Positions 7,664-17,200 of a stretch of 64,000 nt of DNA are shown here, in pieces; within the stretch, counting starts at the first letter, position 1, and each line of letters starts with the position of its first letter. The stretch is from JBCCQL01 sp039414355 (GTDB taxonomy: Bacteria > Planctomycetota > Planctomycetia > Pirellulales > Lacipirellulaceae). The translations under genes and the position numbers were made by a program. The stretch lies in assembly GCA_039414355.1 (NCBI GenBank), contig JBCDJN010000011.1, positions 1 to 64,000 of the forward strand, read 5' to 3'. Below the pieces are notes generated by a model that saw only the letters and a program-made list of their open reading frames with translations, did no database searches and was not told where the DNA came from.

Positions 7664-8176
7664 ATGCACGACATGAACACATCACCGACCAACGCCGACG
7701 GCATCGAGGAGCAGGTTGCCAACCTGCTCTCGGACCTCGCCGCTACCCAGGGCGAATTGCTTGACCTGCTGGGCCGCAAGCGGCAGATGATTGCTTCGAG
7801 AGACCGCCAAGGGCTCAACGCTCTACAAGCCGAAGAGGCGAAGCTGGCTGATCGCTTGATGGGGTGCCACCAGCGGCGGCAGGCGCTGCTAGCAGGCGCT
7901 GCGTCGCGAGGCTTGCCGGGCGACAGCTTGCAAGCACTGGCGGCGTCGCTACCACGCGAGGAACGGCAGCGGCTAGCGCCGGGAATCGCCGACGCGCGTC
8001 GGCGCGCCCGCTTGGTTCAGCATCAGAGTCTTACGAACTGGGTGCTGGTCCAAAGGACGCTGCTGCACCTATCGCAGATGATCGAAATCATTGCCACCGG
8101 CGGGCAGATGCGGCCGACCTATGGAGATAGCGCGTCGCCGCGCGCCGGCGGCGCCTTTGTGGACCAAGCCGTGTGA
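7664..8176 (+). CDS. flgN: Flagellar export chaperone FlgN-like
   Basis: This is a helical protein of about 170 residues with the FlgN-like pattern (VANLLSDLAATQGELLDLLGRKRQ at about residues 17-40, then LNALQAEEAKLADRLMG). FlgN is the cytoplasmic chaperone for the junction proteins FlgK and FlgL, and both are encoded immediately downstream. I use the ATG at 7664, which has GAGGCG seven bases upstream, rather than a TTG at 7649 that overlaps the flgJ stop. Sequence similarity in this family is low, so synteny carries much of the call. Confidence 0.75.
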   Translation: MHDMNTSPTNADGIEEQVANLLSDLAATQGELLDLLGRKRQMIASRDRQGLNALQAEEAKLADRLMGCHQRRQALLAGAASRGLPGDSLQALAASLPREERQRLAPGIADARRRARLVQHQSLTNWVLVQRTLLHLSQMIEIIATGGQMRPTYGDSASPRAGGAFVDQAV

Positions 8177-8252
8177 CGTTGTTCGTCAATCAGCCCAATC
8201 ACACTCCGGCGCAGGGACGCGCCTGTAGCTAGCAGCAGCGCAAGGCAGAGCC

Positions 8253-9980
8253 ATGTCGCTCTTCGGATCGATCCAACTCGGCGGCAACACCCTGCAGGCG
8301 ATGCAGATTGGCCTGCAGGTGGTTGGCAACAACATTGCCAACGCCAACACGACAGGGTTCATCCGCGAAGAGGTGCTCTACTCGCCCGCGCCGGTCCAAG
8401 AGATCGGCGGGCTGACGCTCGGCCTGGGCGTCGAGATCGACGCTATCGTCCAGAAGTCCGACAGCTTCCTCAACGATCGGCTGCGCGGCGCCGGCGCCGA
8501 CCGCGCCAGCGCCGACGTGCAACGCGACGCGCTCAACAGCCTCGAGACCCTCATCGGCGAGCTCACCGACACGGACATCAGCACGTCGCTCACCAGCTTC
8601 TTCGGAGCCATCGTTGAGATCTCCAACGGCGACGGCGATACCAACTCGCTCCGCAACCTGGCGATTGGCAGCGGCGAGACGCTCACCGCCGATATCCGGC
8701 GGCTGTCGACGCGGGCCTTCGATCTGCGGTCTGAGTACGACACGCGGATCTCGCTCTCCGCCGCCGACATCAATCTCTACGCCGAGGAGGTGCGGGCGCT
8801 CAACCTGCGGATCGTCAACATCGAAGCGGGCGGAGCGCTCGGGAGCGACGCTGGCGCACTCCGCACCGAGCGGGACAACGCGCTCGCCAAGCTGAGCGAG
8901 CTGCTGGACGTCCAGGTCACCGAGCAGCCAAGCGGCGCCGTGAATGTCGCCGTGGGTGGCGAGTCTCTGATCTTTGAAGGCGTCCGGAGAGAAGTGCAGG
9001 TCAGCGAGAGCCAGGATGGTTCGGGCGAGACAACCAGCACGCTGCGGTTTGCGGACAACAACGGGTCGATCACGACCACCGGCGGCGAGGTTGAGGGCCT
9101 GCTTGAGGCGAGAGACACGATCGTCGGCGGGTTCCTCGATACGCTCGACAACTTCGCGGCGTTGCTCGCGAGCGAGTTCAACAAGCTCTACTCACAGGGG
9201 CAGGGCGCCGTCGGCTTCGACTCGCTGACCAGCACCGAAGCCGTGGTGGACGCGTCCGCTTCGCTCGACGAGGCTGGCCTGCCGGTGGCGCTGACGTCGG
9301 GCAGTTTTCAGCTGCTGGTCTACAACCCGGACGAGGGCTCCACCAAGACCACCGACATCACGATCGACCTCGACGGCCTTGACGGCGACACCACGCTCAA
9401 CTCGCTGGCGGCCGACCTGAACGCGGTGGACGGCGTTTCGGCCAGCGTCAATGCGGCAGGTCGCCTGGTGATCACGGCCGACTCCTCGGACGTCCAATTC
9501 TCGTTTGCCGGAGACGAGGCGAACGAGAGCGGCGTGCTTGCGGCGCTGGGGCTCAACACGTTCTTCACGGGTTCAACGGCCCGGTCCATTGCTGTTAACA
9601 CCGAGCTGACCGACGGCCCGGCCGCCGCCGCCAAGTTTGCGGCGAGCCTGAGCGGCGTGGGCGAAGGGGGCGACTTCGCCAACGCGCTGAGGCTCTCGGA
9701 GTTCGCTTCGCGCCCGCTGGACGCCGCGGACGGCGCGTCGCTCAACAGCACCTACGACCAGATGATCAACGAGATCGCGCAGCAAGCCACGATCGCCGGA
9801 AGCGTAGCGGACGGGCTATCCTCGTTCGAGGCGACGCTGCTCGGCGAACAGCAGGCGCTCAGCGGCGTCAACCTGGACGAAGAAGCGATTGAGATGATCA
9901 CCCTGCAACGCACCTACCAGGCGTCCGCCCGGTTCATCCAGACGGTCTCGGACCTGCTGGACGTGCTCGTCAACCTCTAA
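8253..9980 (+). CDS. flgK: Flagellar hook-associated protein 1, FlgK
   Basis: FlgK is the first hook-filament junction protein, 575 residues. Axial motifs are present at both ends: VVGNNIANANTTGFIREEV (residues 28-46) and AIEMITLQRTYQASARFIQ then TVSDLLDVLVNL at the C-terminus. The family segment LRGAGADRASADVQRDALNSLE and the helix LASEFNKLYSQGQGA are also seen. Residues about 350-450 form a beta-rich insertion (LTSGSFQLLVYNPDEG, TTDITIDLDGL) that resembles flagellin-hook surface domains. AAGGCAGAG upstream of the ATG serves as ribosome binding site. Confidence 0.95.
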   Translation: MSLFGSIQLGGNTLQAMQIGLQVVGNNIANANTTGFIREEVLYSPAPVQEIGGLTLGLGVEIDAIVQKSDSFLNDRLRGAGADRASADVQRDALNSLETLIGELTDTDISTSLTSFFGAIVEISNGDGDTNSLRNLAIGSGETLTADIRRLSTRAFDLRSEYDTRISLSAADINLYAEEVRALNLRIVNIEAGGALGSDAGALRTERDNALAKLSELLDVQVTEQPSGAVNVAVGGESLIFEGVRREVQVSESQDGSGETTSTLRFADNNGSITTTGGEVEGLLEARDTIVGGFLDTLDNFAALLASEFNKLYSQGQGAVGFDSLTSTEAVVDASASLDEAGLPVALTSGSFQLLVYNPDEGSTKTTDITIDLDGLDGDTTLNSLAADLNAVDGVSASVNAAGRLVITADSSDVQFSFAGDEANESGVLAALGLNTFFTGSTARSIAVNTELTDGPAAAAKFAASLSGVGEGGDFANALRLSEFASRPLDAADGASLNSTYDQMINEIAQQATIAGSVADGLSSFEATLLGEQQALSGVNLDEEAIEMITLQRTYQASARFIQTVSDLLDVLVNL

Positions 9981-9995
9981 CCCGCGCGTGGCGTT

Positions 9996-12695
9996 GTGTC
10001 GACCCTTCCAATCCCATCTACGCGGGTAAGCGATTACCTGGTCCGAGAGCGGCTGGTCCAGCAGTCGCAGTCGGATCAGTTGGAGATCTTCCGGCTCCAA
10101 AACCAGATCAGCACCGGCCGGCGGATCTTCCAGCCTAGCGAAGACGGCCCCGCGGCGCTGCGCGCGATTACGCTGCAGCGGTCGATCGAGCGAAACGATC
10201 AGCTCCAGACCAACCTGCTCAGCGCAAAATCAACGCTTGGCGAAGCGGACACCGCGCTGAGAGGCGTGGCGAACAGGATCAACGAAACACGCGCGCTCGC
10301 CATCGGCAGCTCGGGCTCGGTCCAGACCGACGAAGAGCGGCAGACGATTCGGACCGGAGTTCTGGCCTCGCTCGACCAACTGGTGACGTTCGCCAACAGC
10401 CGATCGCAGGAGAGCTACCTCTTCGCTGGCTCCCGCGCCCTCTCCGCGCCCTATGTGCAGCGCGACGGCTACGTGGAGTACCTCGGCAACGAAGTCACGC
10501 AGCAACAACGCGTCGACACCGGAGTGTTGTTCGACGTAAACGTGCCGGGCGACGAAGCCTTCGGCGGCTTATCTGAGCCGGTTCGCGGCTCGGTGGACCT
10601 CAATCCGCACACCACCGCGGACACGCTGCTCTCCAGTCTGGACGGCGGCGCCGGAGTAGTCGTGGACGGCTCGATCGAGATCGCCTACTTCGCACACTCC
10701 TCAGTCGTTGAAGCGGAGACCGCGACTATCGACTTGAGCGGCGCGAAAACGCTGGGCGACGTGGCGAGGTTGATCGAAGAGAACGGACCGCCATCGGCGA
10801 ACCTGCGTGCCAGCGTCGGGCCGACGGGTCTGATCATTGAGACCGAGCCCGGCTCTGCCACGCCGGGCAGCATCGCCATCCGCGAGGTGGCCGGCGGCGC
10901 CACGGCACGGCGGCTCGGCATCGCCGAAGAGACCCAAACGACGCAGGTGACCGGCGAAGACCTCAACCCGGCTCTGCGGCTCACGACACCGCTCGCCGAT
11001 CTGCTCGGAACCAAGTCGGCAGCTCGGCTGCAGCTGCCCGGCGAGGGGAACGACCTCATCCTGACCGCCACCGCCAACGGCGACGGTTTCGACGGCACGC
11101 TGGTCTCCTTCGTCGGCGGCGCCACGGTCGGCAACGAGTCGGCCGTCTTCACGCCCGGCACGCCCCCAACGCTAGTGGTTACCATCGCAGACGGTCAGTC
11201 CACCGCCACGGGCGTCGCGGCGGCGATCAACAACATCGCGGGCCAACCTTTCGAAGCCGAGATCGACTACCGAGACGTCTCCAACGTGGGCGCCTCCGGC
11301 TCGGGCGTTGTGACAGCGTCCCTAACACCGGTTGGCACGACCGACACCGCCGGCAGCGGGCAGACGCTCGACCTCGCCTCAGGCCTGCTCGTTACCAACG
11401 GCGGCGATCCGTTCGTCATCGACACGAGTTCGGCGGAGACCGTCGAGGACCTGCTCAACCTCCTCAACAACCCGGACAACGGCCTACTGGCGTCGATCAA
11501 CAGCTCCGGCAGCGGGATCGACATCCGCACCCGTCGCAGCGGCGCCGACTTCTCGATCGGCGAAAACGGTGGCACGCTCGCCACCGAGCTGGGTGTGAGA
11601 ACCTACACCGGCGCCTCGCGGCTCGAAGACTTCAACCGCGGCAGCGGCGTGCTCATCGACGGCGAGACGCCGGAAGAGTTCGCGGCGCTGAACTCGTTCC
11701 AAATCACGCTGCTAGATCGAGGGACGAGCACGGTCTTCAATATCGATCTGGCGGGCGCCGTCTCGCCGGAGGGGCAGACGTCAGGCGTGGAGACCGTTGA
11801 TGAGGTGATCGCCGCTATCGCCGCGCAGACAGGCGGGGCGTTGACCGCGGAACTCGCCGCGACTGGGAACGGTATCGTGCTGCGGCGCGCCGACGATGTT
11901 GATCCAGCGTTGCCCGCAACCGGCACCTTCAATCTAGCGAACGGCTCGTTCGACATCACCACCACCCAGCTCGGTGACGCCGCTAACGACCCCGACATTA
12001 ACGTGGTGGTCGTCGATGGAACCGACACCGGAGCGATCTACGACGCGGACGCCGGCACCATCACCGTCACGCTCGACATCACAAACGACGTGCCGAACCT
12101 AAACCTGAATACTCAGGTCGCCAACGTCGCCGCGGCGATCGACGCGCTGCCGGAGTTCAGCGTGTCGAATGTTGTCAGCACCGGCGCTGCAGTGGCCGAG
12201 ACCACCGTTGGTGGGGCCCTAACTGGCGGCTACGACACCGACTCAATCCTCATCACCGGCAACGCTGCTCAGCGGCTCGGCTTCTTCGACGACGACCAGA
12301 GCGGGCGACTTAGCAACAACACGTCAGTCACCTCGTCCGACGTCAACACGATCGAGGTCGACAGCGTCTTTAACTCACTGATACGACTCGCCGATGCGCT
12401 CGACCGTGGCGCCGAGGGCGTGCCCGACGTGGGCGAGGCGATCAACCGGCTGGACGTCGACCTGGACCGCGCCACCAACGCCCGGGGCGAACTGGGGGCC
12501 CGGGTCAACACGCTCGACAACCTCAAGATCCGACTCGAAGACGAAGAGGTCCAACTCCGGTCGTCGCTCTCACTGGAGATCGATGTCGACCTGACGGAAG
12601 CCATCTCTGACTTCACCGCCCGGCAGTTCTCGTTGCAAGCGTCGCTTCAATCGACCGCCAGCATCCTGCAGCTCTCGCTGCTGGACTATCTCTAA
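9996..12695 (+). CDS. flgL: Flagellar hook-associated protein 3, FlgL, enlarged
   Basis: FlgL is the second junction protein. The N-terminal D0/D1 motif is clear (LQNQISTGRRIFQPSEDG then AALRAITLQRSIERN, residues 31-65). The C-terminal helix has LRSSLSLEIDVDLTEAISDF. At 899 residues it is about three times the enterobacterial length. The extra 600 residues are beta-rich surface repeats. One Flagellin_IN-like unit starts near residue 211 (LDGGAGVVVDGSIEI). Two segments near residues 350-430 and 665-720 (PTLVVTIADGQSTATG, TITVTLDITNDVPNLN) resemble the repeats of the flagellin encoded at 14277. The start is a GTG, 15 bp after flgK. Confidence 0.9.
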   Translation: MSTLPIPSTRVSDYLVRERLVQQSQSDQLEIFRLQNQISTGRRIFQPSEDGPAALRAITLQRSIERNDQLQTNLLSAKSTLGEADTALRGVANRINETRALAIGSSGSVQTDEERQTIRTGVLASLDQLVTFANSRSQESYLFAGSRALSAPYVQRDGYVEYLGNEVTQQQRVDTGVLFDVNVPGDEAFGGLSEPVRGSVDLNPHTTADTLLSSLDGGAGVVVDGSIEIAYFAHSSVVEAETATIDLSGAKTLGDVARLIEENGPPSANLRASVGPTGLIIETEPGSATPGSIAIREVAGGATARRLGIAEETQTTQVTGEDLNPALRLTTPLADLLGTKSAARLQLPGEGNDLILTATANGDGFDGTLVSFVGGATVGNESAVFTPGTPPTLVVTIADGQSTATGVAAAINNIAGQPFEAEIDYRDVSNVGASGSGVVTASLTPVGTTDTAGSGQTLDLASGLLVTNGGDPFVIDTSSAETVEDLLNLLNNPDNGLLASINSSGSGIDIRTRRSGADFSIGENGGTLATELGVRTYTGASRLEDFNRGSGVLIDGETPEEFAALNSFQITLLDRGTSTVFNIDLAGAVSPEGQTSGVETVDEVIAAIAAQTGGALTAELAATGNGIVLRRADDVDPALPATGTFNLANGSFDITTTQLGDAANDPDINVVVVDGTDTGAIYDADAGTITVTLDITNDVPNLNLNTQVANVAAAIDALPEFSVSNVVSTGAAVAETTVGGALTGGYDTDSILITGNAAQRLGFFDDDQSGRLSNNTSVTSSDVNTIEVDSVFNSLIRLADALDRGAEGVPDVGEAINRLDVDLDRATNARGELGARVNTLDNLKIRLEDEEVQLRSSLSLEIDVDLTEAISDFTARQFSLQASLQSTASILQLSLLDYL

Positions 12696-12726
12696 GCTAA
12701 CGGCGCAATCCGCCGCACCGATCGGT

Positions 12727-12743
12727 TTGGCTTATCCACGGCA
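12727..12743 (+). promoter_or_regulatory. Possible sigma-54 promoter before fliW
   Basis: TTTGGCTTATCCACGGCA keeps the TGGC box and the GG-N10-GC spacing (GG at 12729-12730, GC at 12741-12742). It departs from consensus in the CG of the -24 box and at -14 to -13. The leader to fliW would be about 80 nt. It is weaker than the flgF site. Confidence 0.35.
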
Positions 12744-12836
12744 CGCGGATATGCCGATTATGCCGGCAGGGCGGGGCCCCTTCGGGACGGCGCCGCTCCA
12801 CGCACAGCATCCGGTTCACGCAGTCGGGCATCGAGT

Positions 12837-13274
12837 ATGAAACTTGCGACCACACGTTTCGGCGGCATCGAGATCCTCGAGCGAGACATCCTTACCTTCG
12901 CCGATGGTCTTATCGGTATGGAGGCGTGCCGACGCTGGGTGCTCCTTGCCGACTCTCACAATGAAACTCTCGGTTGGCTGCAGTCGGTCGACCGCGAAGA
13001 CGTGGCGCTGCCGGTCGTGAGTCCTCGGCGGTTTATCCCGGATTATCAGGTCCGCGTCGCGAGCCGCGATGTCGCCCCGCTTGGCCTCGAGTCAGACAGC
13101 CAGGCACAAGTCCTGGTAGTGATGAGCCACACGCCCGATGGTTTAACGGTTAACCTCAAGGCGCCGCTGGTGATTTCGCTCGAACACCGTTGTGGTCGGC
13201 AGGTGGTCGCCAAGGACGACCACGCCGTTCAGCAACGGATTCCCGGCGTCGAGGCGGTCCGGCGATCGGCCTGA
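12837..13274 (+). CDS. fliW: Flagellar assembly factor FliW
   Basis: FliW binds flagellin and the allosteric face of CsrA, so free flagellin shuts off its own synthesis. The 145-residue protein has the family pattern: FGGIEILERDILTFADGLIGM (residues 8-28), then WLQSVDREDVALPVVSPRRF, and near the end LTVNLKAPLVISLEHRCGRQ, matching the usual NLkAPivin...r.g.QvV. The fliW-csrA-flagellin order found here is the classic arrangement for this switch. There is no obvious Shine-Dalgarno directly before the ATG. Confidence 0.93.
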   Translation: MKLATTRFGGIEILERDILTFADGLIGMEACRRWVLLADSHNETLGWLQSVDREDVALPVVSPRRFIPDYQVRVASRDVAPLGLESDSQAQVLVVMSHTPDGLTVNLKAPLVISLEHRCGRQVVAKDDHAVQQRIPGVEAVRRSA

Positions 13275-13497
13275 GCCGAAGGCGCAAAGTTGTCCGCCGG
13301 TCGGTGGAGCGGATGACAGCACAACCGTTACCGGACCGGCGCCGCTCGATTTCTGACGCCGCCGCATCCGATGGCTATCCAGGCCCAAGGCCGGCGCCGC
13401 GATGATGGCGCCCCAGTAACCGTCGAAACCGTCGCCACGGTAATCCGCGCCGAGCACGACACCGCCAACACGGCGCCCCGGCGCCAGGAGTCACCCC

Positions 13498-13728
13498 ATG
13501 CTGGTTCTTTCCAGGCAACGCGACGAGAGCATTATTATCGGCGACAACGTGGTGGTGACCATCGTTGACGTCCGCGGGGATAAAGTGCGGCTCGGCATCG
13601 ACGCCCCGGTAGAGATCCCCGTTCACCGCCGTGAGGTGTACGAGGCGATCCAGCGCGAGAACCGCCGCGCCGCCGAGGCCCCCACGGCCGAGGCCCGGTC
13701 CGTCGGCAAGCCCTCGCGCAGCAAGTAG
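13498..13728 (+). CDS. csrA: Carbon storage regulator CsrA
   Basis: CsrA is an RNA-binding homodimer that blocks translation by binding GGA motifs near ribosome sites. The 76-residue protein begins MLVLSRQRDESIIIGD and continues DKVRLGIDAPVEIPVHRREVY, which includes the RNA-binding strand and Arg near residue 44. A short Ala/Glu/Arg-rich tail of about 20 residues follows. A good Shine-Dalgarno (AGGAG, 13486-13490) lies 7 bases before the ATG. It sits between fliW and fliC, and a candidate binding hairpin is in the fliC leader at 14209-14221. Confidence 0.96.
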   Translation: MLVLSRQRDESIIIGDNVVVTIVDVRGDKVRLGIDAPVEIPVHRREVYEAIQRENRRAAEAPTAEARSVGKPSRSK

Positions 13729-14053
13729 AGCGGCCTCGCCGCTCTCTCTTCTCATCAACGCGGGCGCCCGCGTTGCGATCCTGCTGGATCAACAACTCCG
13801 CGAATTGCTAGCGCCGACGTGTGCGCTTTTCCGGGGTTCGGGCGAGAAGCAATTCGGCCTGTAACGGTTAGGATCGTTCGTAACGGGCCGAGGCCATTTC
13901 AAACCGCCGGAAAGTCGCCCCCCGCCTCACACTGTCACATTCTCCAGACGATACGTTGGCATAGACGATCCGCTAGCAGGCGAATCGTTGGGTTGGATTG
14001 CTGAGATTCGCGTCCCTTCTTGTAAGGGGCTCAGCCCGAAGCGATCCAGGCAG

Positions 14054-14070
14054 TTGGCGCGTAACACGCC
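14054..14070 (+). promoter_or_regulatory. Possible sigma-54 promoter of fliC
   Basis: TTGGCGCGTAACACGCC has TGGCGCG as the -24 box and GC at 14068-14069, with the correct GG-N10-GC spacing. It lacks the TT before GC. If used, transcription starts near 14080 and leaves a leader of about 195 nt, which would contain both hairpins downstream. Confidence 0.4.
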
Positions 14071-14078
14071 GTGCGGAG

Positions 14079-14099
14079 CGTTGGGGTGGGTCCCCAACG
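14079..14099 (+). promoter_or_regulatory. Perfect hairpin at the predicted fliC transcript 5' end
   Basis: CGTTGGGG and CCCCAACG form an 8-bp perfect stem around a TGGGT loop. No T-tract follows, so it is not a terminator. It coincides with the predicted sigma-54 start and could protect the 5' end of the flagellin mRNA. Confidence 0.5.
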
Positions 14100-14208
14100 G
14101 CAGTCGCCGGCGAGCCAATCACGGAACGACAACTAGGAGTTGCTGCCAAGCGGCCGCCCGGCACGAGCCGGCGGCGTCAACAGCCAACACAGGGCGCTAA
14201 GGTCAGCC

Positions 14209-14221
14209 GGGGTGGAGCCCC
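14209..14221 (+). promoter_or_regulatory. Candidate CsrA-binding hairpin in the fliC leader
   Basis: GGGG (14209-14212) can pair with CCCC (14218-14221), exposing TGGAG in the loop. A GGA in a hairpin loop is the core CsrA recognition feature. It lies about 42 nt before the Shine-Dalgarno, in the gene directly after fliW-csrA. The function is inferred. Confidence 0.35.
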
Positions 14222-14276
14222 CGACTTCCAGTCCGGCCTCCGCCCGCAACTGGTCACACTTTAAGGGGTTGAAGCG

Positions 14277-17200
14277 ATGACACGGATCAACACAAACGTC
14301 GGCTCACTGGTAGGCCGAAACAACCTGGTGCGGGCCAACGAAAGCCTGTCGCAGTCGCTCACGCGGCTCTCCACCGGTCTCCGGATCAACACCGGCGCCG
14401 ACGACCCGGCCGGTTTGATCGCGTCGGAGAACCTCCGGTCGGACATCACCAGCATCAACGCCGCGCTCACCAACACGGACCGAGCCAGCCAAGTGATCGC
14501 CACGGCCGACTCGTCGCTTGGCCAGGTCAGCTCGCTGCTGAACGACATCCGTGGTCTGGTGACGGAGTCGGCCAACGCCGGCGCCCTCTCCGACGAGCAG
14601 ATCGCTGCTAACCAGCTGCAGGTTGACTCGTCGCTCGAGGCCCTCAACCGGATCGCCCAAACCACCACGTTCCAGGGCCGCCGGCTCCTGGACGGCTCGC
14701 TCGACTTCACCACGTCGGCGACCAACAACTTTACCGAGCTCTCGAACCTGAACATCGACCAGGCCAACCTGGGTGCGTCGGGATCGGTCAGCCTGGACAT
14801 CGACGTGACGACCGCCGCGACCCAGGCGTCGCTCAACATCGGCGGAATTGCTCCGGGTGTTGCCGGCACAAACTCATCCGGCTCGATCAGCTTCGAGGAC
14901 ACGGCGGTCAACGGTACCGGAACGGCCACGTTTGACGTCGAGACCGCCGCCGCGGTCGCCGGCACCGGCACCGCCAACTTCACCGTTGAAACCGCCGACT
15001 CGCAGCAGGGTATCGCCGACCTCGACATCACCGCACAAGCCAACGGCTCGCTCACCGTCGCCGGCCAGACGATCAACATCACCGCGCTCGAAGGCGGAAC
15101 CGCCGCGGATGCCGAGGGCAACGACCTTGGAACGTTCACGCTGGCGCTCGGCGGGTCCTCGGCCGGCGCCTACAACGCCACTACCGATACGCTTGCGGTC
15201 GGTGTTGCCGGGGCCTCGGGCGTGGCGACCGTCCAAGACGTGATCGACGAGATCAACAACGGCACCGCCTTCACCGCGACGCTGGCGGGCGGCTCTAACG
15301 GCTCGCAGACGATTGTGACCGGCGACCTCGCCGGCACCACGGCCACCGCCGCCGGCGGCGGCTCGCAGACGATCGCCCTCACCGCGGTCGCCGACGGTCC
15401 TGCCGACGGCGCCGAGATCTCGGCTGCCAACAGCCCGACGGTCTCGGTTCTCCTGAACCAAGGCGGCACTTCGGCTGCTTACAACGCCACGACCAACACC
15501 CTGACTGTCAGCCTCACGCAAGCGGCCGGCACCGCGACGCTGGCCGACGTTGCCTCCGCTATCAACGCCGCCGGCGAGTTCACCGTTGATAGCTCTGGAG
15601 TTGCGGACACCACCGCCACGATTGGCGCCACGGGCGCCGGCGCCGCCTCGCTGACCACAACGACGGACGGTGTCGACGCTACCTCGAACGCCACAACGTT
15701 CTCCATCACGACGGTTGCCGACGGGAACCAGGACTTCAACCTGCAGATCGCCACGGCCGCTGCGTCGTCTATCACCGATACCAGCGCCGCGGACGGCGTG
15801 CTTGCTCAGATTGATGGCAACGCGACAACGGGCTACACGGTCACGATTGCCGACGACGCCACCACCAACCTCACGGCTTTGGCGGCGGCTTTGCAGACTC
15901 AGATCGGTGAGGCCGCGAGCATCAGCTACTCCGGCGGAGCAGCCGACGTCTACGACGCCAGCCGTAGTGCCGACTCGCTGCCGGGCGGAATTGTCTCGGT
16001 CACCGGCTCAACAGCGGCCGTCACGGCCCAGCGGACGATCGACATCACCGTCGATCCCGCGACCTTCGGCGCCGATCCGAACCTGAACTTCACGTTCGTG
16101 AACGGCCCGATCGCCGACGCGGGTGTTGATGCCATCGCTGAGGCGGTCTCCGGTGGCTACCAGATCACCATCGACAACGACGGCACGCCCGGCGGTGTTA
16201 CGTTTGGTGACATTGCGACCGCCATCAGCGGCATCACGGGCATCACCGCCAACGCGGGCGCCGACGCCGGTCTTACGTACGACCCCAACAACGTCGCCGC
16301 GTCGACCGGCAACACCTCCACGACGGGTGGGTTCGTCGCCGGTACGGACATCATCACCATCACCGCGGACACGGCGGACGCCGCGTTCGACGGCACCGTG
16401 ACCTTCGCCACTTCGGCGAGCATCACCGCCGGTGCGGTCGACGTCCAGGTGGATGGCAGCAACAATCTCACCGTCACGGTGAACAACGCCGCCAGCTACA
16501 ACATCGCAGACATCGCCTCGGCCATTAACTCGCAGAGCGGTTACACCGCGTCGGTTACGCAGGCCAATGGCTCGGGCACCTTCGATGCCTCGAACTCTGA
16601 CGACGACACCACCGCGGTTACTTCCGCCCTGACCGGCGGCGCCGCCGCGACGGGTGGCTTGGCTCAGGACGCGGTGATCGAGTTGGCCGGTCTGCTTGGC
16701 TCGGAAGTCTTCAACCTCCAAGCCGGCACCGATGTCTCCACGCTCATTGAGCAGATCAACCTGGTCAGCGACGCGACCGGTGTAGAGGCCGCAGCGGGGG
16801 CCGACGGGCAGAGCATCGACATCAGCTCGACCTCGTACGGCTCCAGCGCGGTGGTCGAGCTCGACGTCCGAAGCGAAGCCACCGGGGGCACCTTTACCGC
16901 GGCGGTTGGCTCTGGATCGCGAGCGACCGGCTCCGATATTGTTGCAACCGTCAACGGTGTTGCCGCCAACGGCGACGGCAACTCGCTGTCGATCAACACG
17001 GCCACGCTCGACCTTTCGACCTCGGTAACCGCCGGCTTCACCGGCACGGTGGAGTTCGACATCACCGGCGGCGGCGCCCTGTTCCAGCTTGGCCCCGATG
17101 TTGTGTCGAACCAGCAGGCCCGCCTCGGCATCGGCAGCGTCAACACCGCCGCCCTGGGCGGCGTCAGCGGCTCGCTGTTCCAGCTCCAGTCGGGCGGCAC

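Larger units (their letters stand above)
13729..14276 (+). other. Long csrA-fliC intergenic region (flagellin leader)
   Basis: This is 548 bp with no convincing gene. It contains a sigma-54-like site (14054-14070), a perfect 8-bp stem hairpin (14079-14099), a GGA-loop hairpin (14209-14221) and the flagellin Shine-Dalgarno AAGGGG (14263-14268), 8 bases before the ATG. Short open frames here lack protein-like composition. Confidence 0.7.

Noticed and set aside
13950..13975. TTGGCATAGACGATCCGC as a sigma-54 site before fliC
   Set aside because: GG and GC are 12 bases apart instead of 10, which sigma-54 does not tolerate.
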